DNA of 64,000 bases from Klebsiella sp. RHBSTW-00484 (GTDB lineage: Bacteria; Pseudomonadota; Gammaproteobacteria; Enterobacterales; Enterobacteriaceae), in assembly GCF_013705725.1 (NCBI RefSeq), contig NZ_CP055481.1:4340001-4404000 (forward strand), read 5' to 3'. Positions 1 to 8,242 of the stretch are shown in pieces. Both the position numbers and the translations under genes were made by a program. Positions within the stretch are counted from its first letter, which is position 1. Every line of letters starts with the position of its first letter. Under the pieces are notes generated by a model that did not search any database, was not told the origin of the DNA, and saw only the letters and a program-made list of their open reading frames with translations.

Positions 1-529
1 CCACATTTGTCATCTCTGACGCCACCGTTTTCGCCTGAAGAATCCGCTCAGCCAGCCGCATGAGTAAAAACAACGTTGCTGAGCTGCTTTGGGTCGGCAT
101 CCCTTTTTTACATGCCTGAGTAAACAGCATTCGCGACGATAATTGAGCAAACGGACTTCCCGGCGAGTTGGTCATCCCTACCACCCTGGCTTTCGTCGTG
201 AGCGCATGAGCAAACGCATCGAGAACCTGGGAAGGTCTGCCGCTGGCGCTAATAACGACAACCAGCGAACCGGCGCTGAAGCGATCCGTCGCTAAACCCA
301 GAAACGTAAACGACTGTACGGCACGACACTGAATCGCCCCACAACGATTCAGATATGCCTCCACCATCAACGCAATAGCATACGAATCACCAGATCCCAC
401 GAGGTACAGCTGCTCCAATGAGGCAAAATCAATATCCGCTAATGCCTCCAGGCCATTGGGCTGAAGCTGCATCGCAGATAGCAGACCGGAGATCCCGGCA
501 ATTTCTTGCCGGGTGCAGGATAATGGCAT
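1..529 (-). CDS. SIS-domain protein (sugar-phosphate isomerase/deglycase type), 3' part outside window
   Basis: Reading leftward from 529 the frame stays open to the window edge (about 176 codons). It gives a protein with the SIS-fold pattern YLVGSGDSYAIA near residue 40 and VVVISASGRPSQVLDA near residue 90. SIS domains bind phosphosugars in isomerases, deglycases and RpiR-type regulators. There is no N-terminal helix-turn-helix, so an enzyme is more likely than a regulator. An in-frame ATG at 559 exists, but 529 is preferred because AGAAGG lies 5 nt upstream of it. The gene follows the ADP-ribosylglycohydrolase-like gene by about 40 bp on the same strand, so they are probably cotranscribed. 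The substrate cannot be told from sequence. Confidence 0.75.
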   Translation of the reverse strand, partial: MPLSCTRQEIAGISGLLSAMQLQPNGLEALADIDFASLEQLYLVGSGDSYAIALMVEAYLNRCGAIQCRAVQSFTFLGLATDRFSAGSLVVVISASGRPSQVLDAFAHALTTKARVVGMTNSPGSPFAQLSSRMLFTQACKKGMPTQSSSATLFLLMRLAERILQAKTVASEMTNV

Positions 530-565
530 GATGACCTTCTCTTCCCTATCCGCTCTCATTTTCCG

Positions 566-1645
566 TTAACCTTTCAGCGATTCCGCAGCCAACTTCGTCA
601 GGCCAGTGGCAATCTCCGGCAGATTAAAGTCGCGACTGTTTACGGAGTTGAAAAACGCATACTGCTCTTTCGGCAAAGCATCGAATCCCTTCCAGGCACC
701 CGCAATTGCCCCGGCCATCGTAGCAATGCTGTCCGTATCGTTACCGACATTACTTGCGGCGACAATGGTCTCCCACGGACGCCCTTCACAGAAGGCCAGC
801 AGGCCAATAGCCGCTGGGATAGACTCATGCGCGGCCACGGAGTTACCGATATAGCCTTCAATCTCATACAGACATTTTTCCAGTGAATCCGCTTCGCGGG
901 CGATTTTTACCGCCAGTCGGGTGCGCATTTCAATGGAAGGACCGGCGACGCAGCGCGCATGTTTTTTCGCCAGCGATTCACCGTAACGCGCGCCTTCCAG
1001 GCTGGCATCAATAATCTCATCCAGCGTGGTATCAACCACCATCGCCTGAGAAGTCGCGCCCGCAATCGCACAGGCGCTGGCAATGGCGATATTGGTATCA
1101 TGCGAGGGGATGCAGGTCAGCAGAGCAAGGTCACAGGCTTTAGTGAGCTGACCCGGATAGATCAATCCAGCGGGGGCCACGCGCATTCCCGCGCCGTTAG
1201 TGGTGCCAACATTTGGTGCCTGACGGGTCGAGGTGCCAATACGCCCGATAGTATTGGTCGGATATCCTTCACGTAGCGCTTTGACGACCTGTTCTGTGGT
1301 TGGCCCTTTGTACATCGCGTAAGGCATCATATCAGCCCAGCGCAGCAGTGCGGCTTTCCAGTCATCATTGGTAAATTGCCCGTAGCCCGCAGCAATCAAC
1401 GCTTCCGCTAAAACATACATCTGACTTGAGTCATCGGTGATTAAACCCGCTACACCCTTTAGTGAACCGGCGAAGGTATCCAGTGGCGGCTCGACAAACT
1501 TGTCTAACCAACCGCCCCATTTCTGTTTAATCTCATCGATACTATACAATTCCGTCGCCGCACCGAGCGCATCGCCCATCCCCGCACACGCCAGCGCCCC
1601 TAAAATCTTGTTGTAAACCACCGAATCACATCCAACTGAAGCCAT
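566..1645 (-). CDS. ADP-ribosylglycohydrolase (DraG/ARH)-fold hydrolase
   Basis: The 359-residue protein has the metal-binding patterns of the ADP-ribosyl-glycohydrolase fold: GDALGA near residue 25, TDDS near 71 and GNDTDSIA near 305. Family members cleave ADP-ribose or other N-/O-glycosidic bonds; several catabolic members act on nucleosides or glycosides. The start at 1645 is chosen because AAGGA lies 7 nt upstream; the upstream ATG at 1666 has no ribosome-binding sequence. It lies between a SIS gene and a divergent GPH symporter. That resembles the E. coli yegTUVW arrangement (transporter, ADPRH-fold protein, kinase, HutC-type regulator), so a nucleoside- or glycoside-catabolic role is inferred, not shown. 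Confidence 0.8.
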   Translation of the reverse strand: MASVGCDSVVYNKILGALACAGMGDALGAATELYSIDEIKQKWGGWLDKFVEPPLDTFAGSLKGVAGLITDDSSQMYVLAEALIAAGYGQFTNDDWKAALLRWADMMPYAMYKGPTTEQVVKALREGYPTNTIGRIGTSTRQAPNVGTTNGAGMRVAPAGLIYPGQLTKACDLALLTCIPSHDTNIAIASACAIAGATSQAMVVDTTLDEIIDASLEGARYGESLAKKHARCVAGPSIEMRTRLAVKIAREADSLEKCLYEIEGYIGNSVAAHESIPAAIGLLAFCEGRPWETIVAASNVGNDTDSIATMAGAIAGAWKGFDALPKEQYAFFNSVNSRDFNLPEIATGLTKLAAESLKG

Positions 1646-1760
1646 ATAAATATCCTTAATAGTCATAGAGGTAAGAGCCCGATCCGGCTAACTGACCGGT
1701 TACTGATTTTGCGCTAGCAGAATCAGGCTCTCATTCATCAATATCGAACCCAAAACGAAA

Positions 1761-1776
1761 ATTGGTAGATACCAAT
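1761..1776. promoter_or_regulatory. Operator-like palindrome, GntR/HutC type, distal copy
   Basis: ATTGGTAGATACCAAT is a 7+2+7 palindrome. It has the TGGT-N-ACCA architecture of HutC-subfamily GntR operators (NagR/DasR-type sites). It sits about 115 bp upstream of the ADP-ribosylglycohydrolase start, in the AT-rich divergent region 1646-1998. The regulator itself is not in the window. Confidence 0.55.
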
Positions 1777-1914
1777 AGAACCAACAATTCTAAGCAATAA
1801 GAATGAAAAGTGCGTAATTCTGTGACAAAGTTCAAAATAAATTTCAATATAATTAATTAAATCAATATATTAACAAAATAACCCCTCAATCTCTCAAAAG
1901 ACATTTATTTTGAT

Positions 1915-1930
1915 TGTGGTAGATACCAAT
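1915..1930. promoter_or_regulatory. Operator-like palindrome, GntR/HutC type, proximal copy
   Basis: TGTGGTAGATACCAAT differs from the copy at 1761 at two outer positions and keeps the GGTAGATACC core. It lies about 68 bp upstream of the symporter start, where a repressor could control the rightward promoter. Two copies 154 bp apart in one divergent region suggest joint control of both transcripts. Confidence 0.55.
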
Positions 1931-1998
1931 TTGGTGATATTACTTTTAGTGAACTGCGGCGACGCCTCAAAAATTCTCGTATCAGGACATGTGAGACT

Positions 1999-3336
1999 AT
2001 GAAACTTTCAATCGGGGAAAAGATTGGCTTTGGTGCTGGTGATATGGCTATTGCTATCGTAATGATGTCGATGGCGATGATTATCACCTATTTCTATACG
2101 GACGTTTACGGCCTGACCCCTGGCGATTTGGGGATTCTGCTGATTGGCGTACGCTTTATTGATGCGGTAATCGACCCGCTGATTGGCATGATGACCGACA
2201 AAACAGAGAGTCGCTGGGGAAGATACCGTCCCTATCTGCTGTTTTTCTCGATACCGTTTGGGATAACCATCTGGATGATGTTCACCACGCCAGATTTCGA
2301 CTATACCGGCAAGCTCATCTGGGCCTGGGGCTCCTACATTGCGCTGACGCTAACCTATACGTTTATCTCAATCCCTTACGTTTCATTAATCGGCGTGATT
2401 ACCGACGATCCTAAAGAGCGCCTGAGCGCGAACAGCTATCGCTTTGTGATGACCAAAATCGCCATGTTTTTAGTCACCATTATCGTACCGATGGCGGCGC
2501 TGTACTTTGGCAAAAACAACCTGGCCAGCGGCTACCAGTTGGCAATGGGCTCCATGGGGATTGTGTCGACGCTGCTGTGTATTTGCTGCTTCTTCACGGT
2601 AAAAGAGCGCATTACGCATAAAACCGAGCACATCCACTTTCCGACTCAGTTCAAGAATCTGATGAAGAACGACCAGTGGTTGATCCTCGGCGTATCGATA
2701 GCGTTAATCATGTTTGGCGGCATCGTGCGTAACTCGGTCGCGGCTTACTACGCCAAGTACTATCTGCACGGCGGCAACGAGTTGATCTCTCCGTTCCTCA
2801 CCACCGGCGTTGTGGCGTCCGTCATGGCGATGCTGCTGGCCGGGACCATTACCCGCTACTACGACAAAATCAAAATGTTCCGTTATACCCAGTTGCTGAC
2901 CTTCGTCGCCGGGGTTGCCATGTACTTCGTCGTTGGCGAGCAGAACATTTATCTGGCATTTGTTTTCTTTTTCATCATTACGCTATTGGGTGACATGCAG
3001 CTGCCGGTGTACTGGGCCTCTATCGCAGAAGCGGTGGACTATGGCGAAGTGAAAACCGGCACCCGCGTTTCCGGGCTGGCGTTTGGCGGGATCCTCTTCT
3101 TCCAGAAGTTGGGAATGGGGCTGGCGGGCGGATTTATCGGCTTTTCGCTGAGTTTTTTCGGCTATCAGGCAGACATCGAGCAGTCGCCGTCATCATTGCT
3201 GGGCATCACGTTGATGATGACGCTGATCCCGTCCGTATTTAACCTGATCGTCGGTCTGTTTATGAAGAAATACGTAATTAACGATAAGTATTACGAAGGC
3301 ATTAAACAGAAGCTGGCGCAGGATGAGTCGGCGTAA
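1999..3336 (+). CDS. GPH-family (glycoside-pentoside-hexuronide):cation symporter
   Basis: A 445-residue inner-membrane transporter with about 12 hydrophobic segments. GPH/MelB-type features include an N-terminal GEKIGFGAGDMA, the cation-site-like RFIDAVIDPLIGMMTDKT (residues about 52-69) and the loop ESRWGRYRPYL after helix 2. Family members import sugars, glycosides or nucleosides with H+ or Na+. It is divergent from the ADP-ribosylglycohydrolase/SIS pair and presumably supplies their substrate. The start is the first ATG; the ribosome-binding sequence (GGACATGTGAGACT) is weak. The substrate is unknown. Confidence 0.85.
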   Translation: MKLSIGEKIGFGAGDMAIAIVMMSMAMIITYFYTDVYGLTPGDLGILLIGVRFIDAVIDPLIGMMTDKTESRWGRYRPYLLFFSIPFGITIWMMFTTPDFDYTGKLIWAWGSYIALTLTYTFISIPYVSLIGVITDDPKERLSANSYRFVMTKIAMFLVTIIVPMAALYFGKNNLASGYQLAMGSMGIVSTLLCICCFFTVKERITHKTEHIHFPTQFKNLMKNDQWLILGVSIALIMFGGIVRNSVAAYYAKYYLHGGNELISPFLTTGVVASVMAMLLAGTITRYYDKIKMFRYTQLLTFVAGVAMYFVVGEQNIYLAFVFFFIITLLGDMQLPVYWASIAEAVDYGEVKTGTRVSGLAFGGILFFQKLGMGLAGGFIGFSLSFFGYQADIEQSPSSLLGITLMMTLIPSVFNLIVGLFMKKYVINDKYYEGIKQKLAQDESA

Positions 3337-3390
3337 AAAAGAAAAGGTGAGACTGATGACAAACCAGGTTTAAAGATTGTGCTCGCGTTT

Positions 3391-3495
3391 CTGCCGGGCG
3401 GCGGCTGACGCCTTGCCCGGCCTACAAAACCCACAATATCAATAAATTGTGCATTTTTCGTAGGCCCGGTAAGGCGCTAGCCGCCACCGGGCAAT
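3391..3495. repeat. BIME: two REP units in inverted orientation
   Basis: REP-like GCCGGGCGGCGGCTGACGCC (3392-3411) faces an inverted partner at about 3460-3494 (TAGGCCCGGTAAGGCGC...CCACCGGGCAA). They lie between the convergent symporter and ybdD genes. A close copy with the same inner spacing occurs at 30761-30867. Confidence 0.8.
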
Positions 3496-3526
3496 TCCAA
3501 AGAGGTGCACTTTGTCAGCAATCTGA

Positions 3527-3551
3527 GGCTTCAGAATCTGAAGCCCTTTTT
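3527..3551 (+). terminator. Rho-independent terminator-like hairpin
   Basis: GGCTTCAG-AAT-CTGAAGCC (8-bp stem) is followed by CTTTTT on the + strand, consistent with ending the symporter transcript beyond the BIME. It abuts the ybdD stop codon, so it may also mark the 3' end of the convergent cstA-ybdD transcript. Confidence 0.6.
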
Positions 3552-3552
3552 A

Positions 3553-3750
3553 TTAACAGCACTTCGCCCCACCTTTGCCGCCGTAGCGTGCGTCCTGGCG
3601 CTCGCGGAAAAACTCTTCGTAAGTCATCGGCGTCTGCTCGGGGTGAGTGGCGCGAATATGCTCGACGTAGTTGTCGTAATCCGGGACGCCGATCATCATT
3701 TTCGCCGCCTGACCTAAATATTTCCCTGCTTTCGAAAGGGTATCGAACAT
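3553..3750 (-). CDS. ybdD: YbdD/YjiX family small protein
   Basis: A 65-residue protein ([19 protein letters not shown]...) ending GGKGGAKCC. This is the small partner conserved downstream of cstA-type pyruvate transporters in enterobacteria. The start at 3750 is preferred over an upstream in-frame ATG at 3780 because AGAGG lies 6 nt before it and the protein then matches the family length. It begins 51 bp after the cstA stop on the same strand, so the two are probably one operon. The family co-occurs with CstA/BtsT transporters; its mechanism is not settled. Confidence 0.88.
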   Translation of the reverse strand: MFDTLSKAGKYLGQAAKMMIGVPDYDNYVEHIRATHPEQTPMTYEEFFRERQDARYGGKGGAKCC

Positions 3751-3801
3751 ATTTACCTCTAACCATTGCCCCTTTCCCATTCAGGAAAGGGGCTAACTCT
3801 A

Positions 3802-5910
3802 TTAATGCGCGCGCTTGGCCTGAGTCACCAGGCTCTCAGCATTAGCAGGCATCGCTTCGTACGGTGTCTCTTTCGCCGTCGGTTTGTCCTCTTTCAGCGC
3901 CGCCATGGCGGTTTTAATTGAGAACAGCGCCAGCACCACCACAACCACCATAAAGAAGATGGTCAAACCAGCGTCCAGACGGTTGTTAAACACCAGCTGT
4001 GCCAGCTGCGATTCGGTGTACTGCGGTGGGATATTGCCACTGTCGATCATCGCCTGGAACTTGTTGGCAATCGCCAGGAAACCGACTTTAGTATCGGTGC
4101 TGAACGACTTCTGCCAGCCTGCGGTCAGGGTGCAAATCAGCAGCCAGGAGGTCGGCAGCAGCGCCACCCACGCATAGCGCTGGCGTTTCATCTTAAACAG
4201 TACCACCGCGCAGAGCATCAGCGCCATCCCTGCCAGCATCTGGTTGGCGATACCAAACAGCGGCCACAGGGTGTTGATGCCGCCAAGCGGGTCGACAACG
4301 CCCTGATGCAGGAAGTAACCCCACGCCAGCACGCACAGCCCCGTCGCCAGCAGGTTAGCCGGAAGCGAGCTGGTTTTCTTCAGCCCCGGGCTTATCACTC
4401 CCAGCAGATCCTGGAGCATAAAGCGCGCTGCACGCGTCCCGGCGTCCACCGCCGTGAGGATAAACAGCGCCTCAAACAAAATCGCGAAGTGATACCAGAA
4501 GGAGACGTCCATCAGCCCACCCAGCGAGCCGTGCAGGATGTAGGCCATCCCCACCGCTAGCGTCGGCGCGCCGCCCGCACGGGAGATAATCGACTGCTCG
4601 CCCACTTCTTTAGCTATCTGGCTGAGGGTATCAGGCGTGATGGTAAAGCCCCAACTGCTCACCACCTGCGCCGCTGACGCCACCACATCGGTGACGCCTG
4701 CCGGAGCCAGCACTGCCATCGGGCTGTTCATGGCGAAGTAGACGCCCGGGTCGATAATACAGGCTGCCACTAGCGCCATAATCGCCACGAAGGACTCCAT
4801 CAGCATGCCGCCGTAGCCAATGAAGCAGGCCTGACCTTCGTTGGCCAGCATTTTCGGCGTGGTGCCGGAGGCGATCAGGGCATGGAAGCCGGAGACCGCG
4901 CCGCAGGCGATAGTGATAAACAGGAACGGGAACATACTGCCGCTCCAGACCGGACCGGTGCCATCAATAAACTTGGTCAGCGCGGGCATCGTCAGGGTTG
5001 GGCGCATAATCAGGATACCGATCGCCAGACCGACGATGGTGCCGATTTTCAGGAAAGTGGAGAGGTAGTCGCGCGGTGCCAGCAGCAGCCACACCGGCAG
5101 GACGGCGGCGATAAAGCCATAGCCCACCAGAATCCAGGTCAGCTGTACGCCGGTATAATCAAACCACGGTGCCCAGGTTGGGCTTTCCGCCACCCAACCG
5201 CCAGAGATAATGGCGAATACCAGCATCACCAGGCCAATCACCGACACTTCGCCAATGCGTCCGGGGCGCAGATAGCGAATGTAGATCCCCATGAAAATCG
5301 CCAGCGGGATGGTGAAGGCCACGGTGTAAGTCCCCCACGGGCTGTGGGTCAGCGCTTTCACCACGATCATTGCCAGCACCGCGAGGATAATCACCATGAT
5401 CATAAAGCAGGCCACCAGCGCCAGTACCCCGGCGGTTGGCCCCATCTCCTCTTTGACCAGCTCGCCAAGCGAACGCCCGTCGCGTCGGGTAGAGACGAAC
5501 AGCACCATAAAGTCCTGTACCGCCCCGGCCAGCACCACGCCCGCCAGGAGCCAGATCATCCCCGGCAGGTAGCCCATTTGCGCCGCCAGCACCGGTCCGA
5601 CCAGCGGGCCTGCTCCGGCAATCGCCGCAAAATGGTGACCGAACAGCACTTTCTTATCGGTCGGGACATAGTCGAGACCGTCGTTGTGACGCACCGCTGG
5701 CGTCATCCGCGTCGGGTCGACCGCCAGCACGTTTTTTGCGATATACAGGCCATAGAAACGATAGGCGATCAGATACACGCAGACTGCCGCGACGACAATC
5801 CATAGCGCGTTGATCTGTTCACCCCGGTTTAACGCGATATAACCAAGGGCAAAGGCTCCGATAACGGAGAGCAGTGTCCAGATAAGGTATTTCCCTGAAT
5901 TATTCATCAT
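3802..5910 (-). CDS. cstA: Carbon starvation protein A, pyruvate/peptide transporter
   Basis: A 702-residue, highly hydrophobic inner-membrane protein, essentially collinear with E. coli CstA (701 aa). Recognisable stretches are FGHHFAAIAGAGPLVGPVL near residue 90, the loop FVSTRRDGRSLGEL near 140 and GTTPKMLANEGQ near 350. CstA is induced on carbon starvation and mediates pyruvate (and some peptide) uptake. It flanks the enterobactin locus next to entH, as in E. coli. ATG codons at 5910 and 5907 are both possible starts. The 5911-6100 upstream region contains no gene. A TGTGA half-site at about 6031-6035 (minus strand) lacks a convincing partner, so a CRP site is not called. Confidence 0.95.
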   Translation of the reverse strand: MMNNSGKYLIWTLLSVIGAFALGYIALNRGEQINALWIVVAAVCVYLIAYRFYGLYIAKNVLAVDPTRMTPAVRHNDGLDYVPTDKKVLFGHHFAAIAGAGPLVGPVLAAQMGYLPGMIWLLAGVVLAGAVQDFMVLFVSTRRDGRSLGELVKEEMGPTAGVLALVACFMIMVIILAVLAMIVVKALTHSPWGTYTVAFTIPLAIFMGIYIRYLRPGRIGEVSVIGLVMLVFAIISGGWVAESPTWAPWFDYTGVQLTWILVGYGFIAAVLPVWLLLAPRDYLSTFLKIGTIVGLAIGILIMRPTLTMPALTKFIDGTGPVWSGSMFPFLFITIACGAVSGFHALIASGTTPKMLANEGQACFIGYGGMLMESFVAIMALVAACIIDPGVYFAMNSPMAVLAPAGVTDVVASAAQVVSSWGFTITPDTLSQIAKEVGEQSIISRAGGAPTLAVGMAYILHGSLGGLMDVSFWYHFAILFEALFILTAVDAGTRAARFMLQDLLGVISPGLKKTSSLPANLLATGLCVLAWGYFLHQGVVDPLGGINTLWPLFGIANQMLAGMALMLCAVVLFKMKRQRYAWVALLPTSWLLICTLTAGWQKSFSTDTKVGFLAIANKFQAMIDSGNIPPQYTESQLAQLVFNNRLDAGLTIFFMVVVVVLALFSIKTAMAALKEDKPTAKETPYEAMPANAESLVTQAKRAH

Positions 5911-6101
5911 TGTGTTCCACAGGTAGGGTAATCAGGATGTTACAATTTGTTTCTAGAACACAATATGGATTTTAACAACTTAGAAACGATGCAGATGTCG
6001 CCTTTCGGCAAGGATTTATCTCACATTGCTAGCGAGATCACTTCTGGCAGGAAAATGAATGAAAATGGAGATCGATATTCTGTAGCTGCACCGCGATGTG
6101 T

Positions 6102-6192
6102 TTCCCGGAGGCGGCGCGTTGCGCCTGTCCGGGCTACCCTACCGCAGACGGTTGCAAACCCGTAGCCCGGCTAAGGCGTTCACGCCGCAAGC
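6102..6192. repeat. REP pair between entH and cstA, with an intact IS target
   Basis: CCCGGAGGCGGCGCGTTGCGCC followed by TGTCCGGGCTACC, then a second inverted unit (GTAGCCCGGCTAAGGCG...). It lies 3' of entH and upstream of cstA. It carries, on the minus strand, the 14-nt sequence TAGCCCGGACAGGC (6123-6136), which is the insertion target used by the three IS110-family elements elsewhere in the window; this copy is unoccupied. Confidence 0.8.
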
Positions 6193-6208
6193 CGGGAACC
6201 GGCGTCCC

Positions 6209-6622
6209 TCAGCCGAGGACCGCCGTGCCCAGACGGCAGGTGCAGCAGCGCCGTCCACGTTCGTCGAACACTGCAATTTCCCAGCTCTGGCCCTGGCGTC
6301 CCAGGTGCAGCGGGCGGCACTCGCCGCGCACTTTGCCGCTGGAAACCGCCCGGTGATGGGTGGCGTTGAGCTCGGTCCCCACCACGCACTGGCCCTCTTC
6401 GGTCATCAACCACCCGGCCATTGAGCCGAGGGTTTCCGCCAGCGCCGCCGATGCGCCTCCGTGTAACAAGCCAAAAGGCTGATGAGTACGGCCGTCGACC
6501 GGCATTTCAGCCTCCAGCACACCCTCCTCAATCCGGGTATAGACGATACCCAGATGCGCCACCATCGTATTCGCGCTGGTCGCGTTAAGCTCATCCAGCG
6601 TTAGCTGACGTTTCCAGGCCAT
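6209..6622 (-). CDS. entH: Enterobactin-pathway proofreading thioesterase (hotdog fold)
   Basis: A 137-residue hotdog-fold thioesterase, the same length as E. coli EntH (YbdB). The hallmark [22 protein letters not shown] (residues about 46-67) includes the catalytic-site HGG and E. EntH releases wrongly charged aryl or acyl groups from the EntB carrier domain. Its ATG directly abuts the entA stop codon, so it is the last gene of the entCEBAH operon. Confidence 0.95.
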   Translation of the reverse strand: MAWKRQLTLDELNATSANTMVAHLGIVYTRIEEGVLEAEMPVDGRTHQPFGLLHGGASAALAETLGSMAGWLMTEEGQCVVGTELNATHHRAVSSGKVRGECRPLHLGRQGQSWEIAVFDERGRRCCTCRLGTAVLG

Positions 6623-7378
6623 TTATGCCCCCAGCGTTGAGCCACCGTCCACCACGATATCCTGCAGCGTGATGTGGCTGGCGTGACCAGAAGCAAGGAA
6701 CAGAATCGTATTGGCAATTTCCTGCGGACGGGCGATTTTCCCTAGCGGAATGCCCAGCTTAAACTGCTCGCCGAAACCGCGAATACGCTGCTGTTCAGCG
6801 TCGTCGCTGACCCACAGCGTCCGCTGCATATCGGTATCGGTCGATCCAGGAGAAACCAGATTACAGCGCACGCCGCTGCCCGCCAGCTCCAGACCGACGG
6901 TCAACGCCAGGCTCTTCAGCGCCGCTTTCGAAGCGCCGTAAGCGCTCATGCCGATACGCGGGGTATGTGCGGCGTCGGAAGCCACGGTGACAATCGCTCC
7001 GCCCTTCTGGCGGCGAAACTGCGCCATCGTCTGCTGGAACAGGTTAAACGCCCCGCCGACGTTGACGGCAAAGGTCTGCTGCCAGTCTTCCAGACTCAGC
7101 GTATCGGTCGCCCCCATGCGCAAAATTCCGGCGGCATTGACCAGCACATCCAGTCGCTCGATATTATCCAGCAAGCGACCGCAGACCTGCGCCACCTGCT
7201 GCGCATCGGCAACGTTCAGCGTCTCGGTGGCGAAAGGATAATTGTCGCCTTCAAACGCCAGGTCAAAACCGGTCACCGTCGCGCCAGCCTCAACAAACGC
7301 CAGCGCGGTCGCATAGCCGATGCCTTTGCCCGCACCGGTTACCCACACGTTCTGTCCGTGAAAATCTAATCCAGCCAT
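6623..7378 (-). CDS. entA: 2,3-dihydro-2,3-dihydroxybenzoate dehydrogenase
   Basis: A 251-residue short-chain dehydrogenase making 2,3-dihydroxybenzoate with NAD+. The nucleotide motif VTGAGKGIG lies near residue 12 and the catalytic YGASK near 148, with the family end DIVVDGGSTLGA. The start at 7378 is taken because it overlaps the entB stop by one base (TAATG) and follows GAGGTGAAATA. The longer in-frame reading from 7408 would overlap entB by 31 bp and lacks such a signal. Length is close to E. coli EntA (248 aa). Confidence 0.95.
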   Translation of the reverse strand: MAGLDFHGQNVWVTGAGKGIGYATALAFVEAGATVTGFDLAFEGDNYPFATETLNVADAQQVAQVCGRLLDNIERLDVLVNAAGILRMGATDTLSLEDWQQTFAVNVGGAFNLFQQTMAQFRRQKGGAIVTVASDAAHTPRIGMSAYGASKAALKSLALTVGLELAGSGVRCNLVSPGSTDTDMQRTLWVSDDAEQQRIRGFGEQFKLGIPLGKIARPQEIANTILFLASGHASHITLQDIVVDGGSTLGA

Positions 7379-8229
7379 TATTTCACCTCGCGGGAAAGCA
7401 GCGCCCACCAGGCATCAATGGTCGGATTTTTCGCCAGCACCACGAAATCGATATCGCCGTGCACTTTACGCCAGCGGGCGGCGAGCGCCATCATGCGCAC
7501 CGAATCCAGACCGTAGTCGATCAGGTTTTCATCATCCATTGGCTCGTCGGATTCGTCCAGCAGCGGCAGCACCAGCGCGCGCAGCGCGGCTTTCGACGCC
7601 GGTAGCGGCAGCAGCTCTTCGGTCATCACCACCCGACCGGAGCGGCCCGCGACGTATTTCAGCGCCATCAGGTGCTCTTCACGGCTGAAATCAGCCAGCG
7701 CATCGGCAACGAAGAACGGCTTAATATCGCGCATAAACGCGTCGGTCGCCGTCGTCATACAGCCGATATGGGCGTAAACACCGGTGATGATCAGCTGGTC
7801 ACGACCGGCTTCTTTCAGCATATCTTCCAGCGGCGAACGATGGAATGCGCTGTAGCGCCACTTCACCAGTACGGTGTCGTTGTCGTCCGGCGCAAGCGTA
7901 GCGATCACCTGCTGCTGTTCCGGCGAGCGGGTCAGGCCCGGCCCCCACATATCGTTCAGCAGTGCGCGGTCCTCATCGCTCTGCTCTTTTGGTTGCGCGG
8001 TGTAAAACACCGGAATGTTATTCTGTTTGCAGAAATCGCGCAGGGCAGCGATGTTGGCCACCACTTTCTCCATCATTGCGCTGTTTTCGCCCCAAAAATT
8101 GAGGAAGTACTCCTGCATATCGTGGATTAACAGTGCGGCACGTGACGGCTCAAATGCCCAGTTCACTTTGTTCGCCGGGATATCGCTGGCTTCCGGCAGC
8201 GCGTAAGCCTGTAATTTAGGAATTGCCAT
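7378..8229 (-). CDS. entB: Isochorismatase / aryl carrier protein
   Basis: A 283-residue two-domain protein. The N-terminal isochorismatase domain (about 1-205) has D in LIHDMQEYF and the motif GVYAHIGCMTTATDAFM. The C-terminal aryl carrier domain has the phosphopantetheine serine in GLDSVRMM near residue 244. It converts isochorismate to 2,3-dihydro-DHB, then carries the aryl group for EntF after EntE loading and EntD priming. It sits between entE (13 bp upstream) and entA (1-bp overlap). Confidence 0.96.
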   Translation of the reverse strand: MAIPKLQAYALPEASDIPANKVNWAFEPSRAALLIHDMQEYFLNFWGENSAMMEKVVANIAALRDFCKQNNIPVFYTAQPKEQSDEDRALLNDMWGPGLTRSPEQQQVIATLAPDDNDTVLVKWRYSAFHRSPLEDMLKEAGRDQLIITGVYAHIGCMTTATDAFMRDIKPFFVADALADFSREEHLMALKYVAGRSGRVVMTEELLPLPASKAALRALVLPLLDESDEPMDDENLIDYGLDSVRMMALAARWRKVHGDIDFVVLAKNPTIDAWWALLSREVK

Positions 8230-8242
8230 TCTGTCTTCTCCT

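Noticed and set aside
4882..5805. Long open frame on the + strand opposite cstA (about 307 codons)
   Set aside because: Fully antisense to a conserved membrane-protein gene; its product is rich in H, Q, R and G with no recognisable domain, as expected of a shadow frame in GC-rich DNA.
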